Shown here: positions 1 to 8,344 of the stretch, piece by piece
Layout: every line of letters starts with the position of its first letter
How positions within the stretch are numbered: position 1 is the first letter of the stretch
Source of the DNA: Frigoriglobus tundricola
GTDB taxonomy: Bacteria; Planctomycetota; Planctomycetia; Gemmatales; Gemmataceae
Length of the DNA: 64,000 nt
NCBI RefSeq assembly: GCF_013128195.2
Contig: NZ_CP053452.2
Span: forward strand, 8,990,001-9,054,000
Reading direction: 5' to 3'
The notes under the pieces: model-generated
What the model was told of the DNA's origin: nothing
The model's input: the letters and a program-made list of their open reading frames with translations, nothing else
The model's database searches: none
Translations under genes and position numbers: made by a program

Positions 1-414
1 GGCCCGGTGGTGACGATGCAAACCGACCTCCGCGAAGCTGCGTTCCCGGACGGCAGCTTTGATGTGATTCTGGCGGCAGCGGTCCTGCACCACCTCCGAA
101 CGGACACCGAGTGGGAGACCGTGTTCGGCTCGTTCTACCGCTGGCTGCGGCCCGGCGGCTCGGTATGGGTTTTCGATCTGGTCGACAGCCCGTTGCCGGC
201 GGTTCGGGATCTCATTTGGCGGCGGTACGGCGATTACCTCGCCGGGTTGAAGGGACCCGCGTACCGCGACGAGGTGTTCGCCTACGTCGAGAAGGAGGAC
301 ACGCCCCGGCCCCTGGCGTACCAGTTGGGCCTACTCCAGAGTGCCGGGTTCAGGGGCATTGAGGTGCTACACAAGCACCTGTGCTTCGCGGCGTTCGGAG
401 GGGTCAAGGAGTGA
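1..414 (+). CDS. Class I SAM-dependent methyltransferase, C-terminal part (5' end outside window)
   Basis: The reading frame is open at the left edge, so only about 137 C-terminal residues are visible. The segment begins just before the DGSFDVILAAAVLHHL stretch, which is the typical post-motif-II/III region of Rossmann-fold methyltransferases (acidic residue, hydrophobic strand, then LHHL). It is followed by the WLRPGGSVWVFDL strand and loop common to Methyltransf_11/25 proteins. The SAM-binding glycine motif would lie upstream, outside the window. The gene converges on the next methyltransferase with about 30 bases between stops. The substrate cannot be read from the sequence. Confidence 0.8.
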   Translation, partial: GPVVTMQTDLREAAFPDGSFDVILAAAVLHHLRTDTEWETVFGSFYRWLRPGGSVWVFDLVDSPLPAVRDLIWRRYGDYLAGLKGPAYRDEVFAYVEKEDTPRPLAYQLGLLQSAGFRGIEVLHKHLCFAAFGGVKE

Positions 415-444
415 ACGCCGCTCGCTCCCGCACTTGACGGCACC

Positions 445-1458
445 TCACGCTTTGTAAGACACCACGGCTTGCTGGGTCGTGGGCGGCAGTGGATGCAACT
501 CGTTACGCGCGAACCCGGCCCGTGTGAAGATGCCGTCGTATTCCGCGAAGGTATATGCGTCACCGTGGGCCGTTGTGGCGAGCATCGTGAGGGCGAAGCG
601 GGCCGTCGCTGGCGGGGTGACGCGATCGGCCTCGGGGACGAACTCCAGTGTGAGCGCCCGTCCGCCGGGCACGAGTACGGCGCGCGCTCGTGCCGCCAGC
701 GTTTCGCAGGTCGAAACGTCGAAGTGGTGCAGAAAGTTGGTCAGGAGCACGAGGTCATACGGTCCGCCCCAATCGGTGTCGAACGCGCTTCCGGGCAGCA
801 GCGTGTGACGATCGGAAACGCCGGCGCGCCGCGCGTTCTCGCTCGCAACGGCCAGCACGTTCGGCCAATCGAGGGCCGTGATGCGGGCCTGGGGATAGCG
901 CTCCGCGAAGGCCAGGCCGAACAAGCCGTGGCCCGCGGCGACATCGAGGACGCGCAGCGGGTGCTGCCGATCCCCACCCGCCAGCTCTGCGAGGAGTTGG
1001 GCCGGTAGCTTCATCATCGGCGCCATCGCACGGGCGAACGCGACCCAGATCGGGTTGTCGTGCGAGACGGTCCCCTCCTCCGAGGTGGCCGTTCCCCCCT
1101 TCCGAACGGCATCAGCTAAGCGGCGGAAGCACCCCTCGATCTGCGGGGTCAACAGGAATTCCACTGCCCCACCGAGAAAGGCCGGCGAGGTACGTGTGAG
1201 GAACACCTCGGAATCGGGTGTGAGCAGGTAATCCCCGCCCTCCTTTCGGAGGAAACCAAGGATCGTGAGGTAGTCCGCCAGAATGCGCATGCCACGCGGG
1301 GACGCCTGACACGACTCCGCGATCTGTACGGCGGTGCGGCATCCCGTTCCGATAATCGTGAACAGATCGAGTACCAGCGCCGCGCGCAGCGCTTCGGTGC
1401 GTTCGTATCCGCTAATCGTATCGAAGAAGAGTGCGGGCGACGGGCCGTGCGCTGGCAT
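445..1458 (-). CDS. SAM-dependent methyltransferase with N-terminal winged-helix/dimerisation domain
   Basis: This is a protein of about 337 residues. Residues 1-100 look like the helical dimerisation/winged-helix domain of O-methyltransferase family 2 (ALRAALVLDLFTII, then a helix-turn-helix-like stretch). The Rossmann domain follows with motif I VLDVAAGHGLFG, an acidic ALDWPN loop and the LLTNFLHHF and LVPGGRALTLEF motifs. I chose the ATG at 1458 because GAGAGGAA lies just upstream. The frame is open to 1605, but that extension only translates a palindromic repeat. Family members methylate hydroxyl groups of small molecules, often in secondary metabolism; the substrate here is unknown. The ATP-grasp-like gene lies upstream on the same strand. 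Confidence 0.8.
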   Translation of the reverse strand: MPAHGPSPALFFDTISGYERTEALRAALVLDLFTIIGTGCRTAVQIAESCQASPRGMRILADYLTILGFLRKEGGDYLLTPDSEVFLTRTSPAFLGGAVEFLLTPQIEGCFRRLADAVRKGGTATSEEGTVSHDNPIWVAFARAMAPMMKLPAQLLAELAGGDRQHPLRVLDVAAGHGLFGLAFAERYPQARITALDWPNVLAVASENARRAGVSDRHTLLPGSAFDTDWGGPYDLVLLTNFLHHFDVSTCETLAARARAVLVPGGRALTLEFVPEADRVTPPATARFALTMLATTAHGDAYTFAEYDGIFTRAGFARNELHPLPPTTQQAVVSYKA

Positions 1459-1543
1459 CGGTGTTCCTCTCGGTGTGACCGCGAACGGGGCGCCCGCCCC
1501 GAGCGCTGAGGCATGAGCTGAGGAAACAATGGACCGTTCGTTC

Positions 1544-1605
1544 GTGTTGTGGTGCAGGCGTCTCGCCTGCCAAAGCGAGGCGGCGAGACGCCTGCACCAC
1601 AACAC
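1544..1605. repeat. Perfect 24-bp inverted repeat (palindromic repeat element)
   Basis: Arms at 1544-1567 and 1582-1605 are exact reverse complements (start GTGTTGTGGTGCAGGCGTCT), separated by a 14-base loop. It lies in the promoter or leader side of the methyltransferase gene and downstream of the ATP-grasp-like gene. Size, perfection and intergenic position fit a REP-like dispersed element; it would also fold as a strong hairpin. Whether copies exist elsewhere in the genome cannot be seen here. Confidence 0.85.
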
Positions 1606-1731
1606 AATTGAGCCTCAGCGGTCGAGCACTTTCCCGCTCCTGCCTTATTCTAGCCCGACAGGTCGGCCGATAACGTCCGGCCGTACATACCGACAGAACG
1701 ACTCGTCCTCGGTCTTTTGGTATCTTAACAA

Positions 1732-3165
1732 TCAGCCCCTGTCGGCGCCGAACTGTGCGTCAAGCTCCTTGGGGGAGCGATAGCCGACGAGTCCACCTTG
1801 TTTCAAAACGGACGGGTCGATCCGGCCGATTCCGAACTGGAACTCCAGGAAGTGGCATTCGGCCCGGTCCTTCTCGTCGTTCCAACACAAGCGCGAATCA
1901 ATTCCGAATTGGTGAACGTGTGCCCCGCGAGCCTCGACGAGTGGCACCAGCGCCGCTCGAATCTGGTCACCGGTCGCCAAAATCTCTTCGCAAGTTTGCT
2001 TCACGCGAGCCGTGAGATCATTGGCCGGGACCCGGCCACGGAGGAACCGCCCGAGCGAGTGCTCCAGATGATCCTCGCGGAAATCGCGAGCGACCGATGC
2101 CCCCACCGCAGTTTCGATCTCCTTGCAGATCGCGCCGAGTACGGCGAAAGCCCCGGGACCGTCGCTCGTGCGCTGAACAACGACCCGCGGTTCGAAGATC
2201 GCCCCTCCGGTGCGGTCCTGACGAATCTCGTCTTCCAAAATCGAAAAGTCCAGCAGTTGCTCCGGGACACCGGGTCCGGCACGATCGACGAATCGCGTGC
2301 GTTGGGTAGCGACGCCCGCGATCAGATCCCGGCCACATTGGGCGGGATCGCACGGGAAGTCCTCCAGATACTGGGCCGTGTCGGGACAGTCACTTTCGGC
2401 CGCGAGGCGGCCGTCCGCTCGACTCACGATACGAACCACACCAAACCCGTTGGATCCGAAACGGGGTTTCAAGATGTGCGCCCCCGATTGACTCAAAAGT
2501 GCGCTGCCGAGATCGCGGCCGGGGATCTGAGCCGCCTTCACGACCCCGACCGGAAGCGGGCGGGAACCCAGAGCGCGGACGAACTCGTCCCACTGCGCGA
2601 CGGGGAGCAATCGGTCGGAGCTACCGCCCAGAAGTCGCACGACGTGTGGGTTCTGCGACGCCACTCGAACGCCGCCCTCCACGAACACCGCGACAAATCC
2701 GACATCGACGCCTTCGACAAGGACGGCTGTAACGGGCGGCCCCGTTGAGCCCGTGAGTTCAGTAAGGGGTCGGCAATCTACGGTTTCAACGTAGATCCGA
2801 TCGGCGCCAGTGCGGGCTTCGATGCGGTCTCCGTTTACGGCCACGAAACCGGGTTGCGGGAGAACAGCCATCTGTTCCATCACGAGGCGCTGCCAGAGCT
2901 TGTCTCGGACGGCGGTGTCGGGCTTGAACCTCTGATCCAACAGTTCGTGGTGTTGAAAAACGAACGGGCCGGTCGCACCGAGCCGAACGAGGGGAACGTG
3001 TGGGTCTTCTGGGTCAGTTGCGGAAAAGTAACGCAGTCGGCGGGCCTTGTCACAGAGCATCGGCTCCCACGAGTCGCCCATGATCGACATCAGAATTCGT
3101 GGATCGGCGCGCCCGGGCACGGGCCATTCACGCAGGACTCCGAGTGTAATCTTCTTGTTGGTCAC
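1732..3165 (-). CDS. ATP-grasp-like protein of unknown substrate
   Basis: This is a 477-residue soluble protein starting with GTG at 3165. Around residues 230-245 it has HILKPRFGSNGFGVVRI, which resembles the ATP-grasp lysine/glycine-loop strand. Near the C-terminus a FGIDSRLCW segment followed by CHFLEFQFGIGRIDP resembles the metal-binding strand and acidic/asparagine loop of the fold. ATP-grasp enzymes ligate a carboxylate to an amine or thiol through an acyl-phosphate. I cannot place it in a named subfamily; a YheC/YheD or glutathione-synthetase-like relative is possible. There is no clear Shine-Dalgarno. It lies on the same strand as the downstream methyltransferase, with the 24-bp inverted repeat between them, so co-transcription is uncertain. 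Confidence 0.5.
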   Translation of the reverse strand: MTNKKITLGVLREWPVPGRADPRILMSIMGDSWEPMLCDKARRLRYFSATDPEDPHVPLVRLGATGPFVFQHHELLDQRFKPDTAVRDKLWQRLVMEQMAVLPQPGFVAVNGDRIEARTGADRIYVETVDCRPLTELTGSTGPPVTAVLVEGVDVGFVAVFVEGGVRVASQNPHVVRLLGGSSDRLLPVAQWDEFVRALGSRPLPVGVVKAAQIPGRDLGSALLSQSGAHILKPRFGSNGFGVVRIVSRADGRLAAESDCPDTAQYLEDFPCDPAQCGRDLIAGVATQRTRFVDRAGPGVPEQLLDFSILEDEIRQDRTGGAIFEPRVVVQRTSDGPGAFAVLGAICKEIETAVGASVARDFREDHLEHSLGRFLRGRVPANDLTARVKQTCEEILATGDQIRAALVPLVEARGAHVHQFGIDSRLCWNDEKDRAECHFLEFQFGIGRIDPSVLKQGGLVGYRSPKELDAQFGADRG

Positions 3166-3338
3166 GGCGGGGACGAGCCGTACGCGAAGTGTTAAACCGG
3201 CGACCGAACCGATCGCGGTCCGATCGGTCCATTGAGATCACACCCCCTTGAGGGCGCAGGCGAAATTCGATCACCCGCAGCGGCGCACAATGACCGGGTG
3301 CGCCGGACGGACGCACCCCATAACCGACTGACACTCGG

Positions 3339-3680
3339 TTACTTCTTACCGGCGACCTTTTTCTTGGTCTTCTTCACGGCCTTCGTCGCTGCGGCCGGGA
3401 ACGCCTCGGAAGATTTGGGGCGCACGGGTATATCGCACTCGCCGTATTCAGCGGCGTACTCGCCCCGTTCGGTCAGCGTATAGGTCGCGTCAAACGGCTC
3501 GGCGGCCGTTCCCGACACGCGGGTCAAAAGGCCCTGATCAACGAGTTCGGTCAAGAACGAACCGTCTTTTGTTCGACGGCTCGGGACGATCCGAAGCGAG
3601 CGGCCGGTCGGCGGCTTCTTACTTCGCTTCAGTGTCCGCAACACCTGCCAGGTGAAATGGGCGACGGGCAACACGGGCAT
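3339..3680 (-). CDS. Small winged-helix-like protein with lysine-rich tail
   Basis: This is a 113-residue protein. The frame extends upstream to 3974, but I chose the ATG at 3680 because GGAG precedes it by about 8 bases and the upstream translation is proline-rich and unlike a protein. Residues 5-85 contain FTWQVLRTLKRSK, then FLTELVDQGLLTRV and a TYTLTERGEYAAEYGE stretch, the pattern of a winged-helix domain (recognition helix plus beta-wing ending in LTERG). The tail is basic, TKAVKKTKKKVAGKK, like histone H1-type tails, suggesting non-specific DNA contact. It may be a nucleoid-associated or small regulatory protein; no partner is evident. Confidence 0.6.
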   Translation of the reverse strand: MPVLPVAHFTWQVLRTLKRSKKPPTGRSLRIVPSRRTKDGSFLTELVDQGLLTRVSGTAAEPFDATYTLTERGEYAAEYGECDIPVRPKSSEAFPAAATKAVKKTKKKVAGKK

Positions 3681-3995
3681 CGGACCGGCTCCAGTGCATT
3701 GGGCGAGGAAGAATAGTGAGATTAGGAGACTGGTATTGAAGCATTTCGCGCGGGGCAGAGCAAGGGTGTGCCCGCGCGGATGTGGCGGATTCTCTGTTGC
3801 GGGCGGCGGTTCGGTCGGCTGCGGTGGGAACGAACCCCCCGGTGCAATAACACGCGCCGCACAACGTACGTGCGAAAACGGGTGGACAGGAGCCAGAAAT
3901 GACTCCGCCCCGGCATCGTACCGGGGCGGTGAAACGGCGCTACGAACGTCGCCGAGGGCGGGTCGTGCGATCAACGGTCGCGGAACGGCCGGGGG
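3681..3995. other. 315-base stretch without a supported gene
   Basis: This is the leader side of the small winged-helix gene and the downstream side of the DUF1559 gene, both on the minus strand. An open frame continues across part of it on the minus strand, but it has no good start signal and low-complexity translation. I see no RNA gene or strong hairpin. Confidence 0.4.
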
Positions 3996-5012
3996 TTAGA
4001 AATCGCCGAGCACCTCGCCGCCCTGGGAGGTGCTCAACCCGCGCCAGGTGCCCAGATCGACCGCGTTGGAGACGAACTTCACGCTGCCGTCGCACAGCGA
4101 CGCGTTCACACCGTTCGTGTGCCGGCTCCGGGCCACCTGCATCCGGGGGCGCGACGCGGTCGAGGTGGTCGTGCAGGGCGCGTTCGGCGGGTTGCTGTCG
4201 CACCCGGCCCCGGTCAGCACGTCCGGGTCGCTGCTGTTGGGCTGACTGAACGCGGTGAACCCCGCCGCCCCGCCCCACCACGAGAACCCGCGGTAGTCGC
4301 CGCCGTCCTGCCCCTGGTTGACCTCCGACGCCATTAGCGTGTTGCTGGTCCCGTCGGTGATCTCCGCGATCCGGCGCGGCCGCCCGGCGAGCCCCGCCGC
4401 CGGGTCGCCGCTTGAGTAGCCCACAGGCGACGAGTCGCCGCCCGAGGACAACATCGCAGGATCTTCGTACCAGCCGAACGGCGCGCCGCCGAACGCGGTG
4501 CACGTGGTGCTGGTGACCGACCCGCCGGTGCAGCCGATCGGGAGGGCCGATTGGTAGAAGCTTGTGTTACCGGCGTTCAGCACGTAGTTGTGTTGCGTGA
4601 TCGACCCGATGGACGACGGGGTGTCGCTCGGACAGGTGAACGTCGGGACCCGCGTGCCGGCGACGGTCGCGTTCGATCCGCCCGCGTAGCGCGGCCCGGT
4701 GTCGTCGAGCCCGCCGAAGTTCGTGTAGAGCTGGAAGAGGTTCGTCTGCTCGATGTACGGCAGGATCGGCACCTGCCACGTGCCCCAGCAGCACCCCGTG
4801 CGGCTCACGCCCGGCAGGAACGTGCCGTTGGTGCTCTCGTAGTTCATGTTCGCGAGGGCGATCTGCTTGAGGTTGTTGCTGCACTTCATGCGCGCGGCGG
4901 CCTCGCGCACCTTCTGCACGGCCGGCAGGAGCAGGCCGATCAGGATCGCGATGATCGCGATCACCACCAGGAGTTCGATGAGCGTAAAACCCGAACGAAT
5001 TCGCGAGCACAT
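3996..5012 (-). CDS. DUF1559 family pseudopilin-like protein
   Basis: This is a protein of about 338 residues. The N-terminus has the type IV prepilin signal [20 protein letters not shown], cleaved after the glycine in the family, followed by [23 protein letters not shown], the DUF1559 hallmark. The C-terminus contains the family's [11 protein letters not shown]-like segment near [15 protein letters not shown] chose ATG at 5012 because AAAGGA precedes it; the frame is open to 5123. DUF1559 proteins are greatly expanded in planctomycetes and are thought to be envelope or surface pseudopilins; the exact role is unknown. It follows the small lipoprotein gene by about 118 bases, a pairing repeated at 43-44.5 kb. 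Confidence 0.93.
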   Translation of the reverse strand: MCSRIRSGFTLIELLVVIAIIAILIGLLLPAVQKVREAAARMKCSNNLKQIALANMNYESTNGTFLPGVSRTGCCWGTWQVPILPYIEQTNLFQLYTNFGGLDDTGPRYAGGSNATVAGTRVPTFTCPSDTPSSIGSITQHNYVLNAGNTSFYQSALPIGCTGGSVTSTTCTAFGGAPFGWYEDPAMLSSGGDSSPVGYSSGDPAAGLAGRPRRIAEITDGTSNTLMASEVNQGQDGGDYRGFSWWGGAAGFTAFSQPNSSDPDVLTGAGCDSNPPNAPCTTTSTASRPRMQVARSRHTNGVNASLCDGSVKFVSNAVDLGTWRGLSTSQGGEVLGDF

Positions 5013-5130
5013 AAACCCATCCTTTCCCATAACAAACGCCATAGTGAACAAGAGAATCCCGCACACGAGTGCGGGGATGAAGAGGCGCGGGCCGGGACAA
5101 AAACACGAACGCGAGGCCGGCATGGCCGGC

Positions 5131-5562
5131 TCAGGGGATGTCGAACTCGAAGCGATTCGACCCGTCCTTGGCGACGGTCCGCTCCTGATTGGATTTCACG
5201 TTCCAGTCGGCCGGGACGAGTTCCTTGGAGATGATGTTCGTGCTGCCACCGGGACCTGGGGGCTTGCTCGGGTCCACGGGGTTCACGGCCGTTTTGCCGT
5301 CCCCGGCCGAGATCCGGATCAGGTACTTCCCCGGAACCAGCCCGCTCGCCCGGGGAATGGAGTATGCGCCGGCGCTGACGATCGCCGTCGCCCGGCTGGG
5401 TTGGCCGTCCAGCGGCTCGAAGGATACGGTCCCGTCCTGGAGCGGTTGGCCCTTGAGCTTGACCGTGCCGTCAACTTTCACGCGGCCGCCATTCTGATCG
5501 GAGCAGCCCGTGAGACAAATCACACCGATTAAGACGGAAGGAAAGAAGTGTCGGAATTTCAT
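5131..5562 (-). CDS. Small lipoprotein with carboxypeptidase-regulatory-like fold
   Basis: This 143-residue protein has a lipoprotein signal peptide ([15 protein letters not shown], lipobox LTGC near residue 20). A beta-sandwich-type domain follows: [21 protein letters not shown] and then [11 protein letters not shown]. This pattern is the usual carboxypeptidase-regulatory-like/transthyretin-like planctomycete lipoprotein that accompanies DUF1559 genes. It is probably exported and membrane-anchored, and lies upstream of the DUF1559 gene in a likely two-gene operon. An AT-rich island immediately upstream is the likely promoter. Confidence 0.85.
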   Translation of the reverse strand: MKFRHFFPSVLIGVICLTGCSDQNGGRVKVDGTVKLKGQPLQDGTVSFEPLDGQPSRATAIVSAGAYSIPRASGLVPGKYLIRISAGDGKTAVNPVDPSKPPGPGGSTNIISKELVPADWNVKSNQERTVAKDGSNRFEFDIP

Positions 5563-5589
5563 ATGGGTGGCCCCATTGCCGAATGGATA

Positions 5590-5720
5590 ATATTTGGGGA
5601 GGGAAATGACTTATCCCAAATCCACTCAGCGGGGTCAAGCGTAAATCAAAGGCTCCAATCCGAAAAATCGAGAATCAAAATATTTGATAATCTAATATTT
5701 TGTTAATATCTACTCTGCGG
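5590..5720 (-). promoter_or_regulatory. AT-rich upstream region of the lipoprotein/DUF1559 pair
   Basis: Bases 5640-5715 are strikingly AT-rich for this genome, with runs such as AATATTTGATAATCTAATAT, directly upstream of the lipoprotein start. This looks like a promoter or upstream-element region for the minus-strand pair. I could not fix a single -35/-10 pair. Confidence 0.45.
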
Positions 5721-5756
5721 CTTCGGTCGCCCGGCGCAGAGATGGGACAAAGGAAC

Positions 5757-5829
5757 GGCCCCGCGTGGTTCCACTACCTGAGAGTGGAACCGCGCGGGGC
5801 CTTACGCTCCGAACGCGTACCGCGTTCGG
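5757..5829 (-). terminator. Two consecutive hairpins downstream of the dipeptidyl peptidase gene
   Basis: Bases 5757-5775 pair with 5783-5801 in a 19-bp stem with one T-G pair (GGCCCCGCG then GGTTCCACT) and a 7-base loop. Bases 5809-5817 and 5821-5829 form a second perfect 9-bp stem (CCGAACGCG). Both lie between the peptidase stop at 5871 and the next gene, so they probably end the peptidase transcript. The T-run after the first stem is weak (TTCCTTTG on the minus strand). Confidence 0.6.
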
Positions 5830-5870
5830 CCGTCGGTCGTTTGATCTCTTGCTCGGCGGCTCCTTGAACG

Positions 5871-8111
5871 TTACGGTTTCGGACCGGACGGCAGGTTGTC
5901 GTTGAGGTATCGGGTGAGCAGGCCGTAGAGGTGCTGGGTCGTGTTCCTCCCCTCGTTAATCGAGTGGCTCCGGTTCGGGTAGGCCATCAGCGTGAACGGC
6001 TTGTTCAGCTCCACCAGCTTGTCCATGAGCTTCTCGGTGCCCTGGTAGTGCACGTTGTCGTCGCCGGTGCCGTGAACGAGCAACAGGTTCCCCTTCAGCC
6101 CCGCGGCGTGGGTGATCGGTGAGCCGCTCTTGTAGTCTTCGGCGTTGGTCTGCGGGAGCCCCATGTACCGCTCCTGATAGATGGTGTCGTACAATCGCAT
6201 GTCCGGCACCGGGGCGACCGCCATTCCCGTGCGGTACAGGTCGGGCGAGCGGAACAGCAGGTTCAGGGTCATCGACCCGCCGCCGCTCCAGCCCCACACC
6301 CCGACCCGCGCCGCGTCGAAATACGGCCGCTTGAGCACCTCCCGCGCGGCCGCGGCCTGATCTTCGGACGCCAGCGTGCCCACCCGCCGGTACGCGGCGC
6401 GGCGCCAGTCGCGGCCGCGCGGGCACGGCGTCCCGCGGTTGTCGATGCACGCCACCGCGTACCCCTGCTGGGTCAGCATCAGGTGCCACAGGTACTGGCC
6501 CCCGCCCCACCGGTCGGTCACGGACTGCCCGGCCGGTTCGCCGTACACGTGGAACACGAGCGGGTACTTCTTCGCGGGGTCGAAATTCGCCGGCTTCATC
6601 AGCCACCCGTCCAGTTGCACGCCGCCGCCGATGTCGGCGCGGAAGAACTCGGCCGGCGTTTGAGCCAATTTGCCCACGGTCTCGCGGAGCTTCTCGTTAG
6701 CAGCGATCACGCGGACGACTTTGTGATCGGGAACCGCCACCAGTTCCACCCGGGGCGGCTTCCCAAACGTGGAGTGCGTGTGGACCGCGACCGCGCCGTC
6801 CGGTGAAAAATCGTAGTCGTGCCAGCCCGGTTGATCGCCCGGTGTGAGCCGTTGGGGGGTGCCGCTGCCGTTCAGCGCGGCGCGGTAGAGGTAGTGCTGG
6901 GTCGGGTTATCGGGCGACGCCACGAAGTAGACACTGCCGGCTTTTTCGTCGATATGAAGGACGCGGATCACGTCGAACGCGCCGGACGTCACGCGCTTCA
7001 CCGTGGTCCCATCGCGGGACGCGAGGTACAGGTGCCGCCAGCCGTCGCGCTCACTGATCCAGGTGAAGGCGCTCCCCTTTTCGAGCCACGCCAGCGCGTC
7101 GTCGTGGACATCGACCCACGCCCCGTCGCGCTCGGTCAGCACCGTCCGGACCTTCCCCGTTGCCGCGTCCGCGATCATCACGTCCACCGCGTTCTGGAGC
7201 CGGTTGACGCGCTGGAGGACCAGTTCCTTCGGTCCGTTGGCCCATTCCATGCGCGGGATGTAGAAATCCGTGCGGGTGTCGCCGGGGACATCGACCCACC
7301 GCGTCGCGCCGCCGGTCGGCGCCACGACCCCGACCCGGCAGGCCGAGTTCCGTTCGCCGGTCTTGGGGTAGGCGAACGTCGTGAGGGTCGGGTACGTGCC
7401 CGTCGTGTTGTCGATCATCGTGAAGGTCTTCACGCCGCGCGTGTCGAGTTGCCAGTACGCGATCTGCTGGCCGTCGGGGCTCCACCGCCACCCGTCGCGG
7501 CAAAAAAACTCCTCCTCGTACACCCAGTCGAAGGTGCCGTTGATGACCTCGGGCGAACCGTCCGTCGTCAGGCGCGTCGCCGGGCCACCATCGACCGGCT
7601 CCACGTAGAGGTCGTTCTCCCGAACGTAGCCGACGCGGGTCCCCTCCGGCGAGAGCTTCGCGAACATCAGGGTCGAGGGCTTGGCGGCGCCGCCGAGCTT
7701 CGCGAGTTTGCCGGTCGAGCGGCGGAAGGTCCAGTAGTCGCCGCGCGTATTCTGCCGCCACACCCGCTGAGAGTTCGTGTAGACGAGGACCAGATCGAGG
7801 TTTTTCGACAGCTCGTAGCCGTGTACCGCGATCGGCTCTTTTGCTCCCGGCGGGATGAGTGCCGCTGCGGGAATGAGGACCTCGCTCTTGTCGGCGGCAT
7901 CGATACGCACCAGATCACTCGCGCCCTTGTGGGTCGTGGACGGTCGGAGTGTGGTATACGAGCCGCCATCGAGCCACTTCACGGTGGGGACGCGGTCCCC
8001 GCGGAAGTCGTCGGAGGCGAAGATGCGATCGAGCGTCAGTTTGGTCGGATCGGTTTGTGCCGAAACTGGCGCAACGGTGACGAACAGAAGCAGAAGTGAA
8101 AAGCCGCGCAT
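5871..8111 (-). CDS. Dipeptidyl peptidase IV family serine peptidase (S9B)
   Basis: This 746-residue exported enzyme has an N-terminal signal peptide (GFSLLLLFVTVAPVSAQ). An eight-bladed propeller-type domain follows (DPPIV_N; the WVYEEEFFCRDGW segment near residues 190-205 carries the Glu pair that binds the substrate N-terminus). The alpha/beta-hydrolase domain starts near residue 500. The nucleophile is Ser609 in VWGWSGGGS; the Asp is in VHGTGDDNVH and the His in NRSHSINEG. It releases N-terminal dipeptides, usually after proline, in the periplasm. The start ATG is preceded by GGAGAG. Length and motifs are normal for the family. It stands alone, with hairpins downstream. Confidence 0.95.
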   Translation of the reverse strand: MRGFSLLLLFVTVAPVSAQTDPTKLTLDRIFASDDFRGDRVPTVKWLDGGSYTTLRPSTTHKGASDLVRIDAADKSEVLIPAAALIPPGAKEPIAVHGYELSKNLDLVLVYTNSQRVWRQNTRGDYWTFRRSTGKLAKLGGAAKPSTLMFAKLSPEGTRVGYVRENDLYVEPVDGGPATRLTTDGSPEVINGTFDWVYEEEFFCRDGWRWSPDGQQIAYWQLDTRGVKTFTMIDNTTGTYPTLTTFAYPKTGERNSACRVGVVAPTGGATRWVDVPGDTRTDFYIPRMEWANGPKELVLQRVNRLQNAVDVMIADAATGKVRTVLTERDGAWVDVHDDALAWLEKGSAFTWISERDGWRHLYLASRDGTTVKRVTSGAFDVIRVLHIDEKAGSVYFVASPDNPTQHYLYRAALNGSGTPQRLTPGDQPGWHDYDFSPDGAVAVHTHSTFGKPPRVELVAVPDHKVVRVIAANEKLRETVGKLAQTPAEFFRADIGGGVQLDGWLMKPANFDPAKKYPLVFHVYGEPAGQSVTDRWGGGQYLWHLMLTQQGYAVACIDNRGTPCPRGRDWRRAAYRRVGTLASEDQAAAAREVLKRPYFDAARVGVWGWSGGGSMTLNLLFRSPDLYRTGMAVAPVPDMRLYDTIYQERYMGLPQTNAEDYKSGSPITHAAGLKGNLLLVHGTGDDNVHYQGTEKLMDKLVELNKPFTLMAYPNRSHSINEGRNTTQHLYGLLTRYLNDNLPSGPKP

Positions 8112-8344
8112 TGGCTCTCCGGGAAGGTGGGCGGGGGATTGGGTTCAACGTGCCATCGGGCGACGAGTTCGACAAGGAAGATCAGGCACACGGGGACGTT
8201 TTTGCCGATGTGTCAGGCTGCACAACCTGAACTGAGTTTTCCGGCTGAAGAACTCATACACGGTCCGGATGATACGTTGAAAACGACACGAGCCGCGAGC
8301 CCTTGGAAGAAGAGCGGCGCGGCCGTGTGGAGTGGGTACGAAGT

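Noticed and set aside
1459-1605. N-terminal extension of the methyltransferase to 1605
   Set aside because: It only translates the palindromic repeat and lacks a start signal; a good Shine-Dalgarno precedes 1458.
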